DNA of 53,319 nt from Sulfurisoma sp. (lineage in GTDB: Bacteria; Pseudomonadota; Gammaproteobacteria; Burkholderiales; Rhodocyclaceae), in assembly GCA_030691075.1 (NCBI GenBank), contig JAUYFI010000052.1:1-53319 (forward strand), in the 5' to 3' direction. The first letter of the stretch is position 1; every line of letters starts with the position of its first letter. The notes under the pieces were generated by a model that saw nothing but the letters and a program-made list of their open reading frames with translations, made no database searches and was not told the DNA's origin. Of the stretch, positions 41,703 to 50,628 are shown one piece after another. A program made the position numbers and the translations under genes.

Positions 41703-43339
41703 GGCTTCACCACGAAGATGCGACGGGTGTCGCGGGCGATCTCGCGCATCGGCAGATTCTGAGCGACAAAACGTTTGTGCACGTCCGGCGGCATCATCGC
41801 CATCGCCTTCGGCGCGGCGTTCCAGGCGGTGACGAACTCGGCGAAGGTCGGCATGAATTTCCGCGGCTCCCACTCGATGCCGTATTTGAGCTCGTCGGTA
41901 TGCTCGACCATCTGCACCGTGCGCTTGAGGTAGAAGGGGATGGTCTGGTCGTACATGCCGACGCTGAAGAAGGGCATGTCGGGCGTGAGTTCGGGCCGGA
42001 TCTTCTGCGTGATGTGCCAGGTCGAGGTGGCCGGCGCGATGGCGTCCATGCCGAGAAAGCCGACCTGCAGGGCCGCGTGGCCGCCGAGGCCGAGCGCCAG
42101 CGCGGCGGCGAGCGGTCGATAGGTGTGTGCCAACCAGAACGCGAGGAGGGCTCCGGCGGCGAGGCCGAGGCCGGCGGCGATCATCCAGGGAATCCACGCC
42201 TCGAACATCGCGACCGGCATCTGCTCGTCGCCGAAGGTGACCATGAAGGGCGCGGCGGCGGCGATGGCGAAACCCACCGGCGCCCAGAACAGCGCCTGCC
42301 ACTTGAGCGCCGCCGGGCTGGCCTGCATCCACCAGGCACCGATCAGCGCGGCCAGCGCCGGGAAGAGCGGCAGGATGTAGGGCACCAGTTTCGAGCTCGA
42401 CACGGAGAAGAAGCCGAACACCACGACGCACCAGACCAGCAGGAAGCGGCCCGGCTGGAAACGCTGCGTGGCGTCGCGCTTGAGACCGTGCCGCAGGCCG
42501 CCGAACAACGCCAGCGTCCATGGCATCAGGCCGACCAGCAGGATGGGCACGAAGTACCACATCGGCGCGTAGCGGCGGTGCACCTTGGTGAGGAAGCGCT
42601 GGAAATGCTCGTGGATGAAGAAGAAGTCGAAGAACTCGGCGTTGGCCAGCGAGACGGCGACGAACCACGGCGCGGCGATGGCGAAAAAGAGCGCGAGGCC
42701 GGAGACGAGATGCAGCTTCTTCCACAAACCCCAGTCGCGCTGCCACAGCGTGTAGGCGACCAGCGTCGCCGCCGGCAGCACCAGGCCGACCAGGCCCTTG
42801 GTCAGCACCGCCAGCGCCAGCAGGGCGTAGGCCGCCCACATCCAGTGGCGGGTTTCCTTCGGGCTGGCGCCGTCGCGCTGGGCGAGGACGAAGGCGAAGA
42901 TGGCCGAGGCGAGAAAGACCGACAGGCTCATGTCGAGCACGGCGACGTGGCCGAGCAGGACGTAGAGCAGGCTACCGCCCAGCACGCTCGCGGCGACCCA
43001 GCCGGCGGCCGCCCCGAACAGCCGCGCGGCGACGAAGCCGGTGAACAGGATGCCGAGGAAGCCGGTCAGCGCCGGCCACAGACGCACCGTCCAGTGGTGT
43101 TCGCCGAAGGCGGTGAAGGCCGCGGCGGTCGCCCAGTATTGCAGCGGCGGCTTTTCGAAATACTTGATGCCGTTGAGTCGCGGCGTCAGCCAGTCGCCGG
43201 TGGCCACCATTTCGCGCGGGATCTCGCCGTAGCGGCCCTCGTCGGGCTTGACCAGCTTGCGGTATTCGAGCGTGCCGAACCAGAGCGCCGCGAACAGCAC
43301 CGCGACCAGCCACAGGGCGAGGGGACGGCGGCGGGTCAT
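41699..43339 (-). CDS. arnT: Undecaprenyl phosphate-L-Ara4N lipid A transferase
   Basis: 546 residues from the ATG at 43339, overlapping the DUF498 gene by 4 nt. It has about 12 membrane helices. The first periplasmic loop (YRKLVKPDEGRYGEIPREMVATGDWLTPRLNGIKYFEKPPLQYW) holds the conserved D-E-x-R-Y-x-E-I-x-R-E-M and K-P-P-L-x-Y-W motifs of ArnT. It moves L-Ara4N from the lipid carrier to lipid A in the periplasm, lowering negative charge and polymyxin binding. A soluble C-terminal domain follows. Confidence 0.94.
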   Translation of the reverse strand: MTRRRPLALWLVAVLFAALWFGTLEYRKLVKPDEGRYGEIPREMVATGDWLTPRLNGIKYFEKPPLQYWATAAAFTAFGEHHWTVRLWPALTGFLGILFTGFVAARLFGAAAGWVAASVLGGSLLYVLLGHVAVLDMSLSVFLASAIFAFVLAQRDGASPKETRHWMWAAYALLALAVLTKGLVGLVLPAATLVAYTLWQRDWGLWKKLHLVSGLALFFAIAAPWFVAVSLANAEFFDFFFIHEHFQRFLTKVHRRYAPMWYFVPILLVGLMPWTLALFGGLRHGLKRDATQRFQPGRFLLVWCVVVFGFFSVSSSKLVPYILPLFPALAALIGAWWMQASPAALKWQALFWAPVGFAIAAAAPFMVTFGDEQMPVAMFEAWIPWMIAAGLGLAAGALLAFWLAHTYRPLAAALALGLGGHAALQVGFLGMDAIAPATSTWHITQKIRPELTPDMPFFSVGMYDQTIPFYLKRTVQMVEHTDELKYGIEWEPRKFMPTFAEFVTAWNAAPKAMAMMPPDVHKRFVAQNLPMREIARDTRRIFVVKP

Positions 43340-43707
43340 TCGACGATCAGTGCCGCGACGACCGTGCGGCCTTCGGCGACGAGCACGTTGTAGGTGCGGC
43401 ACGCCGCCGGTGTGTCCATGATTTCGATGCCGCGCCCGGCCTCGATCAGCGGCCGCAGCAGGGCCGGCGCGGGAAAGCGCTGGCGTGCGCCGGTGCCGAG
43501 CAGGGTGACGTCGCAGGGGATGGCGGCGAGCGCCGCGAAATGGCTTGCGTCGAGGCCGTCGAAGCTGTCCGGCCTCCAGGCATCGTCGATGCCTTCGGGA
43601 TTGAGCAGAAAGCTGCGCGTCATCCGTTGCCCGCCGACGATGACGTAACCCGGCCCGTGCGAGGAGATGGCGCGGGCGGCAAAGCGGACGTCGGACTGGA
43701 GTTTCAT
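43336..43707 (-). CDS. Mth938-like (DUF498) domain protein
   Basis: 123 residues from the ATG at 43707 (MKLQSDVRFAARAISSHGPGYVIVGGQRM). Other ATGs upstream give a basic extension atypical of the family. PCDVTLLGTGARQRFPAP, GIEIMDTPAACRTYNVLVAEGRTVVAALI is the DUF498/Mth938 fold seen in a family with no defined bacterial function. It is the first gene of the overlapping chain DUF498-arnT-arnE-arnB-MBL. Confidence 0.88.
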   Translation of the reverse strand: MKLQSDVRFAARAISSHGPGYVIVGGQRMTRSFLLNPEGIDDAWRPDSFDGLDASHFAALAAIPCDVTLLGTGARQRFPAPALLRPLIEAGRGIEIMDTPAACRTYNVLVAEGRTVVAALIVE

Positions 43708-43774
43708 GCGTTCGGTACGTTCAACCATGGTTCGGCGGTCTTCTTCCATTGCCGTCTTGCTCCTTGATTGCCGC

Positions 43775-44068
43775 TCATGATGCCGCTCGCCCCTCCGCCG
43801 CGGTATAGACTTCGGCATCGCGGCGCTGGCCGACGGCGATGATCAGCACCTCGATCATTTTTGCATTCACCCGATACACGATCCGCGTGCTGCCGGCGCG
43901 GATGCGCCGATAGCCGGCGAGCGAACCGGCCAGGGGTTTGCCGATCTTGTCGGGCTCGCCGTTCCGGATGCGGTCGCGAATCACCTTCAGGACATTGCGT
44001 GCCTCGGCGGGGCCAAGCAACACAAGATCGGTATCGACCTCGGGATGCAGCTTGACGTCCCACGCCAT
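43775..44068 (-). CDS. RelE-type toxin
   Basis: 97 residues. MAWDVKLHPEVDTDLVLLGPAEARNVLKVIRDRIRNGEPDKIGKPLAGSLAGYRRIRAGSTRIVYRV is the RelE/ParE fold with its core strand residues (Y-R-x-R-x-G-x-x-R-I-V-Y-R-V). It is followed by VLIIAVGQRRDAEVY. It probably cleaves mRNA in the ribosome. The antitoxin gene ends 2 bp before its start. Confidence 0.9.
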   Translation of the reverse strand: MAWDVKLHPEVDTDLVLLGPAEARNVLKVIRDRIRNGEPDKIGKPLAGSLAGYRRIRAGSTRIVYRVNAKMIEVLIIAVGQRRDAEVYTAAEGRAAS

Positions 44069-44070
44069 GG

Positions 44071-44352
44071 CTACTCGACGCCGTACTTCTTCAGCATAAT
44101 TTCGAGTGGGATTGCCTTCGCCGGGTCGAGGGTCGCCGCGCGCTCGGCCGCGATGGCGTCGATGCGCAGGTCTTCGATTTCGTCCATCAGGGCTTCGTAG
44201 CTGGTCACTGGCAACATCACGCAGGCTGGCTTGTTGTCGCGCATGACGACGTATTTGTCCTGATCGCCGCTTTGCAGGCGATCCAGCAGCGCCTTGCCTT
44301 GGCGCTGCAAGTCGGTCGCGGAGATGGCTTGGTCGGATCGTTCGAGAATCAT
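44071..44352 (-). CDS. Phd/YefM-type antitoxin
   Basis: 93 residues from the ATG at 44352 (MILERSDQAISATDLQRQG). The N-terminal Phd fold (ISATDLQRQGKALLDRLQ..DKYVVMRDNKPACVMLPVTSYEAL) binds DNA. The acidic helical tail binds the toxin. A perfect palindrome lies immediately upstream at 44364-44392. Confidence 0.88.
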   Translation of the reverse strand: MILERSDQAISATDLQRQGKALLDRLQSGDQDKYVVMRDNKPACVMLPVTSYEALMDEIEDLRIDAIAAERAATLDPAKAIPLEIMLKKYGVE

Positions 44353-44363
44353 GGCGGACCTCG

Positions 44364-44392
44364 GTATGATTAAGGTACGACTCAAATCATAC
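44364..44392. promoter_or_regulatory. Palindromic operator upstream of the RelBE-like pair
   Basis: GTATGATT (44364-44371) and AATCATAC (44385-44392) form a perfect 8-bp inverted repeat with a 13-bp spacer, 12 bp before the antitoxin start. Confidence 0.75.
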
Positions 44393-44510
44393 ATCATTTT
44401 TTGGAGTCGGGGCGCGTTTCGTCGTCGTATTCCAGAATTGGATGCGAAGCGAATTGCGGTAGGATTACCCCTTTTGCGCCGGCCTGTCCGGCCATGCCCA
44501 GGCCGCGATC

Positions 44511-45737
44511 ATGCAACCCGTCACTAAATCCGCCAAGCTCGCCAACGTCTGCTACGACATCCGCGGCCCGGTGCTCGCCCGCGCCCGGCAGATGGAGGAG
44601 GAGGGCCACAAGATCATCAAGCTGAACATCGGCAACCTGGCCGCCTTCGGCTTCGATGCGCCCGAGGAGATCCAGCAGGACATCATCCGCAACCTGCCCA
44701 ATGCCGCCGGCTACTCCGAGTCGAAGGGCATTTTCTCGGCGCGCAAGGCGGTGATGCACGAAACGCAGCGCAAGCACATCAAGGGTGTGGGCATCGAGGA
44801 CATCTACATCGGCAACGGCGTCTCCGAGCTGATCGTGATGGCCATGAACGCGCTGCTCAACACCGGCGACGAGGTGCTGGTGCCGGCCCCCGACTACCCG
44901 CTGTGGACCGCCGCCGTGAGCCTGTCGGGCGGCACGCCGCGCCACTATCTGTGCGACGAGGGCGCCGGCTGGCTGCCCGACCTGGCCGACATCCGCGCCA
45001 AGATCACGCCCAGCACGCGCGCCATCGTCATCATCAATCCCAACAACCCGACCGGCGCGCTCTATCCGGACGCGCTGCTGAAGGAGATCGTCGACATCGC
45101 CCGCACTCACGACCTCGTCATCTATGCCGACGAGGTCTACGACAAGGTGCTCTACGACGGCGTTACGCATACCGCCATCGGCTCGCTTTCCGAGGACGTG
45201 CTGACCATCAGCTTCAACGGCCTGTCGAAAAACTACCGCTCCTGCGGCTACCGCGCCGGCTGGATGGTGGTGTCCGGCGACAAGCGCCCGGCGAGGGATT
45301 ACATCGAGGGCCTCGACATGCTTTCCTCGATGCGCCTGTGCTCGAACGTGCCGGGACAGTGGGGCATCCAGACGGCGCTCGGCGGCTACCAGAGCATCGA
45401 CGACCTGGTCGCGCCGGGCGGGCGCATGTGCCGCCAGCGCGACATCGCCTTCGATCTCGTCACGGCGATACCCGGCGTCAGTTGCGTCAAGCCCCAGTCC
45501 ACGCTCTACATGTTTCCGCGTCTCGACCCCAAGGTGTACCCGATCACCGATGACCAGGAGTTCATCGCCGAGCTGCTGGTCGCGGAAAAGGTTTTGCTGG
45601 TGCAGGGCAGTGGCTTCAACTGGCCGCATCCCGACCATTTCCGCCTCGTCTTCCTGCCCCACGAAGACGACCTGCGCGAGGCCATCGGCCGCATCGCGCG
45701 CTTTCTTGAACAGTATCGAAAACGTCACGGAACCTAA
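44511..45737 (+). CDS. alaA: Glutamate-pyruvate aminotransferase AlaA-like
   Basis: 408 residues. It is a class I PLP aminotransferase. KLNIGNLAAFGFDAP and DIYIGNGVSELIVMAMNALL come first, then PAPDYPLW and NPNNPTGALY. The PLP lysine is in SFNGLSKNYRSCGYRAGW. The sequence resembles E. coli AlaA, which makes alanine from pyruvate and glutamate. It is followed after 6 bp by hom, a gene order common in betaproteobacteria. Confidence 0.93.
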   Translation: MQPVTKSAKLANVCYDIRGPVLARARQMEEEGHKIIKLNIGNLAAFGFDAPEEIQQDIIRNLPNAAGYSESKGIFSARKAVMHETQRKHIKGVGIEDIYIGNGVSELIVMAMNALLNTGDEVLVPAPDYPLWTAAVSLSGGTPRHYLCDEGAGWLPDLADIRAKITPSTRAIVIINPNNPTGALYPDALLKEIVDIARTHDLVIYADEVYDKVLYDGVTHTAIGSLSEDVLTISFNGLSKNYRSCGYRAGWMVVSGDKRPARDYIEGLDMLSSMRLCSNVPGQWGIQTALGGYQSIDDLVAPGGRMCRQRDIAFDLVTAIPGVSCVKPQSTLYMFPRLDPKVYPITDDQEFIAELLVAEKVLLVQGSGFNWPHPDHFRLVFLPHEDDLREAIGRIARFLEQYRKRHGT

Positions 45738-45743
45738 ACCAGC

Positions 45744-47063
45744 ATGAAACCCATCAACGTAGGACTGCTCGGCATCGGCACCGTCGGCGGCGGCACCTGG
45801 ACGGTGCTCAACCGCAACGCCGAAGAAATCACCCGTCGCGCCGGCCGGCCCATCCGCATCAGCGTCGTCGCCGACAAGAACCTCGAACTGGCGCAGCAGG
45901 TCACCGGCGGCCCATCCGCCAATGTCAAGCTCACCGACGATGCCTTCGCCGTGGTGGCCGATCCCGAGGTCGATATCGTCGTCGAGCTGATCGGCGGCTA
46001 CGGCGTGGCCAAAGAGCTCGTGCTCAAGGCCATCGAGAACGGCAAGCACGTCGTCACCGCCAACAAGGCGCTGCTGGCCGTGCATGGCAACGAGATCTTC
46101 GCCGCCGCCCAGAGGAAGGGCGTCATGGTCGCCTTCGAGGCGGCCGTGGCCGGCGGCATCCCGATCATCAAGGCGCTGCGCGAGGGCCTCACCGCCAATC
46201 GCATCCAGTGGATCGCCGGCATCATCAACGGCACCACCAACTTCATCCTCTCCGAGATGCGCGACAAGGGCCTGGCCTTCGACGTCGTGCTGAAGGAGGC
46301 GCAACGCCTGGGCTACGCCGAGGCCGATCCGACCTTCGATATCGAGGGCGTCGATGCCGCGCACAAGCTGACCATCATGTCGGCCATCGCCTTCGGCATC
46401 CCCATGCAGTTCGACAAGGCCTATGTCGAAGGCATCAGCAAGCTGGACGCTCAAGACATCAAGTACGCCGAGCAGCTCGGCTACCGCATCAAGCTGCTCG
46501 GCATCACCCGGCGCACGGCGGATGGCGTCGAACTGCGCGTGCATCCGACGCTGATTCCGGCCCGGCGCCTGATCGCCAACGTCGAAGGCGCGATGAACGC
46601 CGTGCTGGTGCAGGGCGACGCCGTCGGCGCCACCCTCTACTACGGCAAGGGCGCCGGCGCAGAGCCGACGGCCAGCGCCGTGATCGCCGATCTCGTCGAT
46701 GTCACCCGCATGCACACCGCCGACCCCGAGCACCGCGTGCCGCATCTGGCTTTCCAGCCCGACCAGCTCGCCGACATCAAGGTGCTGCCGATCGGCGAGG
46801 TCACCACCAGCTACTACCTGCGCATGCGCGTCGAGGACAAACCGGGCGTGCTCGCCGACATCACGCGCATCCTCGCCGACCAGCAGATCTCCATCGACGC
46901 CATGATCCAGCGCGAGCCGGCCGAGGGCGAGCAGCAGACCGACATCATCATGCTCACCCACCTGACCCGCGAGAAGCAGGTCGACGCGGCCATCGACAGG
47001 ATCGAATCGCTGCCGGTGGTCACGGGCAAGCTGATCAAGCTGCGCCTCGAAAGCCTCAGCTAA
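45744..47063 (+). CDS. hom: Homoserine dehydrogenase
   Basis: 439 residues. It reduces aspartate semialdehyde to homoserine for Thr and Met synthesis. The NAD(P)-binding motif is GLLGIGTVGGGTW. NKALLAVHGNEIF, GGIPIIKALREGL and GIINGTTNFILSEM form the catalytic domain. LGYAEADPTFDIEGVDAAHKL is diagnostic. A C-terminal ACT domain (MRVEDKPGVLADITRILADQQISIDAM) suggests feedback control by threonine. Confidence 0.97.
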   Translation: MKPINVGLLGIGTVGGGTWTVLNRNAEEITRRAGRPIRISVVADKNLELAQQVTGGPSANVKLTDDAFAVVADPEVDIVVELIGGYGVAKELVLKAIENGKHVVTANKALLAVHGNEIFAAAQRKGVMVAFEAAVAGGIPIIKALREGLTANRIQWIAGIINGTTNFILSEMRDKGLAFDVVLKEAQRLGYAEADPTFDIEGVDAAHKLTIMSAIAFGIPMQFDKAYVEGISKLDAQDIKYAEQLGYRIKLLGITRRTADGVELRVHPTLIPARRLIANVEGAMNAVLVQGDAVGATLYYGKGAGAEPTASAVIADLVDVTRMHTADPEHRVPHLAFQPDQLADIKVLPIGEVTTSYYLRMRVEDKPGVLADITRILADQQISIDAMIQREPAEGEQQTDIIMLTHLTREKQVDAAIDRIESLPVVTGKLIKLRLESLS

Positions 47064-47078
47064 TCCCGTTCGGCGCGG

Positions 47079-48200
47079 ATGCTGGTCTATCTCGGCATCT
47101 GTGCCGTTCTCGCCTTCCTCTCGGCGGGCGCCGCCGCGCTGCGCGGCGTCCCGCCAGCGCCGACTTTTCACATCGCCTTCGCCGTCGGCGCCATGCCGCT
47201 GGTATTCGGCGCGATTATCCACTTCGTGCCGGTGCTCACCCGCTCCGCCGGGGCGGGTAACGCCGTGCGCAACCTGCCGCTGGTGGCGCAATCTGCCGGC
47301 ATCGTCGCCGTGCTCGGGTTGGCGGGCAGCCTGCCGGGGTGGAGCCTGCATGTCGCCGCGACGGTGACGGCCGCCGCGGCGCTGGCGCTGGCGGCGTGGG
47401 TCGTCGGCCGCCTGCGCGCCACCCTCGGCCAGCCGCATCCGGGCGCACGCTGGTACGTGGCGGCGCTGGTGGCGCTGCTGGTCGCCGTCAGCCTGGTGCC
47501 GCTGTGGCTGGCCCGGCCGGAACTGCGCGGCGCGCTGCGCCTCGTCCATCTGCACCTCAATACCCTCGGCTTCATCGGCCTGGCGGCGCTGGGCACGCTG
47601 CCCGTGCTGTTGCCGACCGCGCTTGCCCGTCCAGATTCCGCCGCCGGCATGCGCCTCGCCCGCGATCTGCCGCTGGCGGTCGCCGGTGCGGCGCTGACTG
47701 CTTTCGGCGCGGCGACGGAATGGGCGCTGGCCGCGGCGGGAGCCGTGCTGCTTGCGGCGGTGGCGCTGCGTCATCTGGTGGCGTGGCAGGGTGTCCATGG
47801 CAGCGGCGCGATTGTCCGCGATGGCGCGGCGGCGCCCTTGGCGGTGGCCACCCTGGGCTTCGTGCTGCTGCTGGCGCACGGCGTCGCCCACGGCGCCGGC
47901 GTCACGGCCGCGCGCCCAGCCATCGCCGCCTTCACGGCCGGTTTCCTGCTGCCGCTGGTCACCGGGGCGCTGACGCAGTTGCTGCCGGTGTGGCACCATC
48001 CCGGCGCGGATTCGCCGCCGAGGCGGGAAATGCGTCGCCGCCTGGCCAGCGGCGGCGCCTTGCGCGCCCTGTTGTTCCTGACCGCCGGCGTGGCGCTGGC
48101 CTTCGACCGCAATGTGGGCTATGCACTCGTCGCGGTGGCGCTCGGCGCCTTCGCCGGCGCGCTGCTGCATGCTGGACAGTCGCGCCGCCCGCAAGCATAA
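47079..48200 (+). CDS. Polytopic membrane protein, NnrS/heme-copper-oxidase-subunit-I-like
   Basis: 373 residues with about 12 membrane helices. Conserved-looking blocks HFVPVLTRSAGAG, HLHLNTLGFIGLAALGTLPVLLPT and HGVAHGAGVTAARP carry histidines placed in helices, as in NnrS-like and oxidase-related heme proteins. Metal or heme binding is inferred only from those. The first loop reads [16 protein letters not shown], where PPAPTF is encoded by a perfect dispersed 16-mer. It separates hom from thrC. Confidence 0.7.
   Translation: MLVYLGICAVLAFLSAGAAALRGVPPAPTFHIAFAVGAMPLVFGAIIHFVPVLTRSAGAGNAVRNLPLVAQSAGIVAVLGLAGSLPGWSLHVAATVTAAAALALAAWVVGRLRATLGQPHPGARWYVAALVALLVAVSLVPLWLARPELRGALRLVHLHLNTLGFIGLAALGTLPVLLPTALARPDSAAGMRLARDLPLAVAGAALTAFGAATEWALAAAGAVLLAAVALRHLVAWQGVHGSGAIVRDGAAAPLAVATLGFVLLLAHGVAHGAGVTAARPAIAAFTAGFLLPLVTGALTQLLPVWHHPGADSPPRREMRRRLASGGALRALLFLTAGVALAFDRNVGYALVAVALGAFAGALLHAGQSRRPQA
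47145..47169 (-). repeat. Dispersed 16-mer, copy R15 (perfect)
   Basis: The minus strand reads GAAAAGTCGGCGCTGGCGGG then ACGCC. The plus-strand gene reads GVPPAPTF. Confidence 0.92.
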
Positions 48201-48219
48201 TCTTGGCCAAGCTTAGCCA
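48200..48219. promoter_or_regulatory. Palindromic sequence upstream of the Phd-like antitoxin
   Basis: CTTGGCCAAGCTTAGCCAAG contains CTTGGC and GCCAAG as inverted arms, 12 bp before the antitoxin start and overlapping the stop of the membrane protein. It is probably the TA operator. Confidence 0.5.
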
Positions 48220-48231
48220 AGGAGATTTCTC

Positions 48232-48459
48232 GTGCAGGTCAACATGCTCGAAGCCAGGAATTCACTCTCCCGCCTCGTCGCCGCCGCCGAGCAAGGCGAG
48301 GAAGTCGTGCTGGCGCGCTTGGTGCGTTATGAGGCGCCCAAGGTCAAACCGCCGGGTTCGATGCGTGGTCGCATCAAGGTTTCCCCGGACTGGGACAGTC
48401 CCGAGACCAACGCCGAGATCGCCGCCATGTTCGAAGAATCGGCAATGCGCGGTCTTTGA
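48232..48459 (+). CDS. Phd/VapB-type antitoxin, probably internally shortened
   Basis: 75 residues from GTG at 48232 (SD AAGGAG). MQVNMLEARNSLSRLVAAAEQGEEVVLAR is the Phd N-terminus. The following strand that usually reads 'N-G-K-P-V-A-R-L-V' is shortened to RLVRYEAPKV. The tail (RGRIKVSPDWDSPETNAEIAAMF) matches VapB partners of PIN toxins. The toxin gene after it is truncated. Confidence 0.72.
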   Translation: MQVNMLEARNSLSRLVAAAEQGEEVVLARLVRYEAPKVKPPGSMRGRIKVSPDWDSPETNAEIAAMFEESAMRGL

Positions 48460-48465
48460 TCCGGC

Positions 48466-48660
48466 ATGCTGCTGTTCGACACCAGCATCCTCATTCCCTG
48501 GCTGGCTGGCGACGAATTACCATCGAGTCTGATCAAGCGCGTGCGCGCGCGAGGCGCTTACGTCACGCCGATTTCGATCTGGGAGATATGGATCAAGGTG
48601 AAGATCGGTAAACTCGCCATGCAGACCGATTACCTGCCCGATACTCTCGTCATCCAATGA
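48466..48660 (+). pseudogene. C-terminally truncated PIN toxin (VapC)
   Basis: MLLFDTSILIPWLAGDELP and the ISIWEIWIKVKIGKL block give the first PIN Asp and the Glu. The protein then ends after 64 residues at DTLVIQ, losing the two C-terminal acidic positions (full length is about 130). Its TGA overlaps the thrC ATG (ATGA), so thrC now depends on translation of the remnant or on its own site inside it. Confidence 0.8.
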
Positions 48661-50090
48661 AATACCTCTCCACGCGCGGCACCGCCGGCCCGTCGTCCGC
48701 CTTTTCCGACATCCTCCTCGGCGGCCTCGCTCCCGACGGCGGTCTTTATCTGCCGGAAAGCTACCCGCGGGTTTCCGTCGCCGAACTGGCCGAATGGCGC
48801 GAACTGCCCTACGCGGCACTCGCCTTGCGCATCCTGCAGAAGTTCATCGACGATATTCCCGCCTGCGACTTGAAGTCGCTCGCCGACCGCACCTACACGG
48901 CCCATGTCTACCGCCACGCGCGGCCCGGTCGCGACGCCGGCGACATCACGCCGCTGACCACGGTCGAGCCCGGCTTCTTTCTGCTCGAACTCTCCAACGG
49001 CCCGACGCTCGCCTTCAAGGACATGGCGATGCAGTTGCTCGGCAACCTGTTCGAGTACGTGCTGGATAAACGCAAGGAGACCATCAACGTCCTCGGCGCC
49101 ACCTCGGGCGATACCGGCTCGGCGGCCGAATACGCCATGCGCGGCAAGCACGGCGTGCGCGTATTCATGCTCTCGCCGAACGGCCTGATGTCGGCCTTCC
49201 AGCGCGCGCAGATGTACTCGCTGCGGGACCCGAACATTTTCAACATCGCCATCGAGGGCATGTTCGACGACTGTCAGGATATCGTCAAGGCCGTCTCCAA
49301 CGACGCCGCCTTCAAGGCGCGGTACAAGATCGGCGCGGTCAACTCGATCAACTGGGCACGGGTGCTGGCGCAGATCGTCTATTACTTCAAGGGATATTTC
49401 GCCGCGACGCGCAGCAATGAAGAACAGGTGTCATTTGCCGTGCCTTCGGGCAACTTCGGCAACATCTGCGCCGGCCACGTCGCCCGCAGCATGGGCCTGC
49501 CCATCGCGCGGCTGGTGCTGGCGACCAACGAGAACGACGTGCTCGACGAGTTCTTCCGCAGCGGCGTCTATCGCCCGCGCGGCACGGCCGATACCTGGGT
49601 GACTTCCAGCCCGTCGATGGACATCTCCAAGGCCTCGAACTTCGAGCGCTTCGTTTTCGACCTCGTCGGTCGCGACCCGGCCGTGGTGCGCGAGCTGTGG
49701 GCCAAGGTGGATGCCGGCGGCAGCTTCGACCTGCGCGGCACACCGTACATGGCGAAGCTACCGGAATTCGGCTTCGTCTCCGGCAGGAGTGTGCATGCCG
49801 ATCGCCTGGCGACGATCCGCGACATGTGGGAACAGCACCAGTTGATGATCGACACCCATACCGCCGACGCCGTCAAGGTCGCGCGCGAGCATTGCGAGGC
49901 GGGCATTCCGATGGTCGTGCTGGAGACGGCGCAGCCGGTGAAGTTCGCCGAAACGATTCAGGAAGCGCTGGGCCGCGACCCGACGCGACCAAAGGACTTC
50001 GACGGCATCGAGAATCTGCCCCAGCGCGTCGAGGTGATGAAGGCGGATGTGCAGGCGGTCAAGGACTTCGTCGTTCGCCACTGCGCGTGA
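48657..50090 (+). CDS. thrC: Threonine synthase
   Basis: 477 residues, full length. It is a PLP enzyme converting O-phosphohomoserine to threonine. YLSTRGTAGPSSAFSDILLGGLAPDGGLYLPESYP is the family N-terminus. The PLP lysine is in NGPTLAFKDMAMQLL. NVLGATSGDTGSAAEYAM and VPSGNFGNICAGHVA (phosphate binding) follow. There is no good SD of its own (CATCCA before ATG). The start overlaps the truncated PIN gene by 4 nt, so translational coupling with that remnant is likely. Confidence 0.97.
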   Translation: MKYLSTRGTAGPSSAFSDILLGGLAPDGGLYLPESYPRVSVAELAEWRELPYAALALRILQKFIDDIPACDLKSLADRTYTAHVYRHARPGRDAGDITPLTTVEPGFFLLELSNGPTLAFKDMAMQLLGNLFEYVLDKRKETINVLGATSGDTGSAAEYAMRGKHGVRVFMLSPNGLMSAFQRAQMYSLRDPNIFNIAIEGMFDDCQDIVKAVSNDAAFKARYKIGAVNSINWARVLAQIVYYFKGYFAATRSNEEQVSFAVPSGNFGNICAGHVARSMGLPIARLVLATNENDVLDEFFRSGVYRPRGTADTWVTSSPSMDISKASNFERFVFDLVGRDPAVVRELWAKVDAGGSFDLRGTPYMAKLPEFGFVSGRSVHADRLATIRDMWEQHQLMIDTHTADAVKVAREHCEAGIPMVVLETAQPVKFAETIQEALGRDPTRPKDFDGIENLPQRVEVMKADVQAVKDFVVRHCA

Positions 50091-50367
50091 AGATCGACCG
50101 GCCGAGCGCGCCGTTCTGTTCGAGCGGATCCGGTCGGGCGTGAAGCCCGGCGGGCTGCCGCTGATGCAGGGCTATACGCCGAAGCAGGTCGAGTACCGCA
50201 CTGGCGGGCCGTCCGCCGTGGAGAATCTCTACACGGCCGAGTTGCTGCGGGCGGAATTTGCGGGATGGGAAATTCTGGAACTCCGCGAGCACGAGGATGT
50301 GCTCGCGGAGGGCGCCGGCCACAAGGGCCGCTCGGCCCTCATCGACCTGGTGGCGCGAAAAATCTAG
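50089..50367 (+). pseudogene. C-terminal fragment of a SAM-dependent methyltransferase (TehB-like)
   Basis: The frame overlapping the thrC stop reads PAERAVLFERIRSGVKPGGL, then QGYTPKQVEYRTGGPSAVENLYTAELLRAEF and LREHEDVLAEGAGHKGRSALIDLVARK. This is the final third of small class I methyltransferases (K-P-G-G, T-P-x-Q, G-G-P, E-G-x-x-H-x-G). The SAM-binding N-terminal part is missing. In many relatives an intact methyltransferase follows thrC, so this is probably a local deletion. Confidence 0.75.
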
Positions 50368-50501
50368 AGGTAGATGACGGCCGGGAAGACGGTGACGGCC
50401 AGTGCCAGCACCAGCCATTCGAGGTTGAAACGGGCGAGCACGCCGGTGAAGTGCAGCACCAGCACGATGATGGCGATGATGTAGTAGACAATGAACAGCA
50501 T
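50364..50501 (-). CDS. 45-residue two-helix membrane microprotein
   Basis: MLFIVYYIIAIIVLVLHFTG and LEWLVLALAVTVFPAVIYL form two hydrophobic segments joined by a short VLARFN loop. A GGGGGG-type SD lies upstream. Its stop overlaps the stop of the methyltransferase fragment on the other strand. The function is unknown. Short length makes the call less certain. Confidence 0.5.
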   Translation of the reverse strand: MLFIVYYIIAIIVLVLHFTGVLARFNLEWLVLALAVTVFPAVIYL

Positions 50502-50628
50502 TGGATCGACCCCCCCTGGCTCCATCGAGCCTGTCATGCCTGCAAACCGAGTGTCATGTGCGGCAACTGGCCGCCATATTACCAGACGGCGCGCCGGGTT
50601 GACTGCCGAAAAGCAGGAAAAAATCACG

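Noticed and set aside
44394..48194. Very long (over 1200 codons) open frame antisense to alaA, hom and the membrane protein
   Set aside because: Composition is that of a GC-rich shadow (Asp/His/Arg/Gln-rich, no domain). The sense genes are well conserved enzymes.
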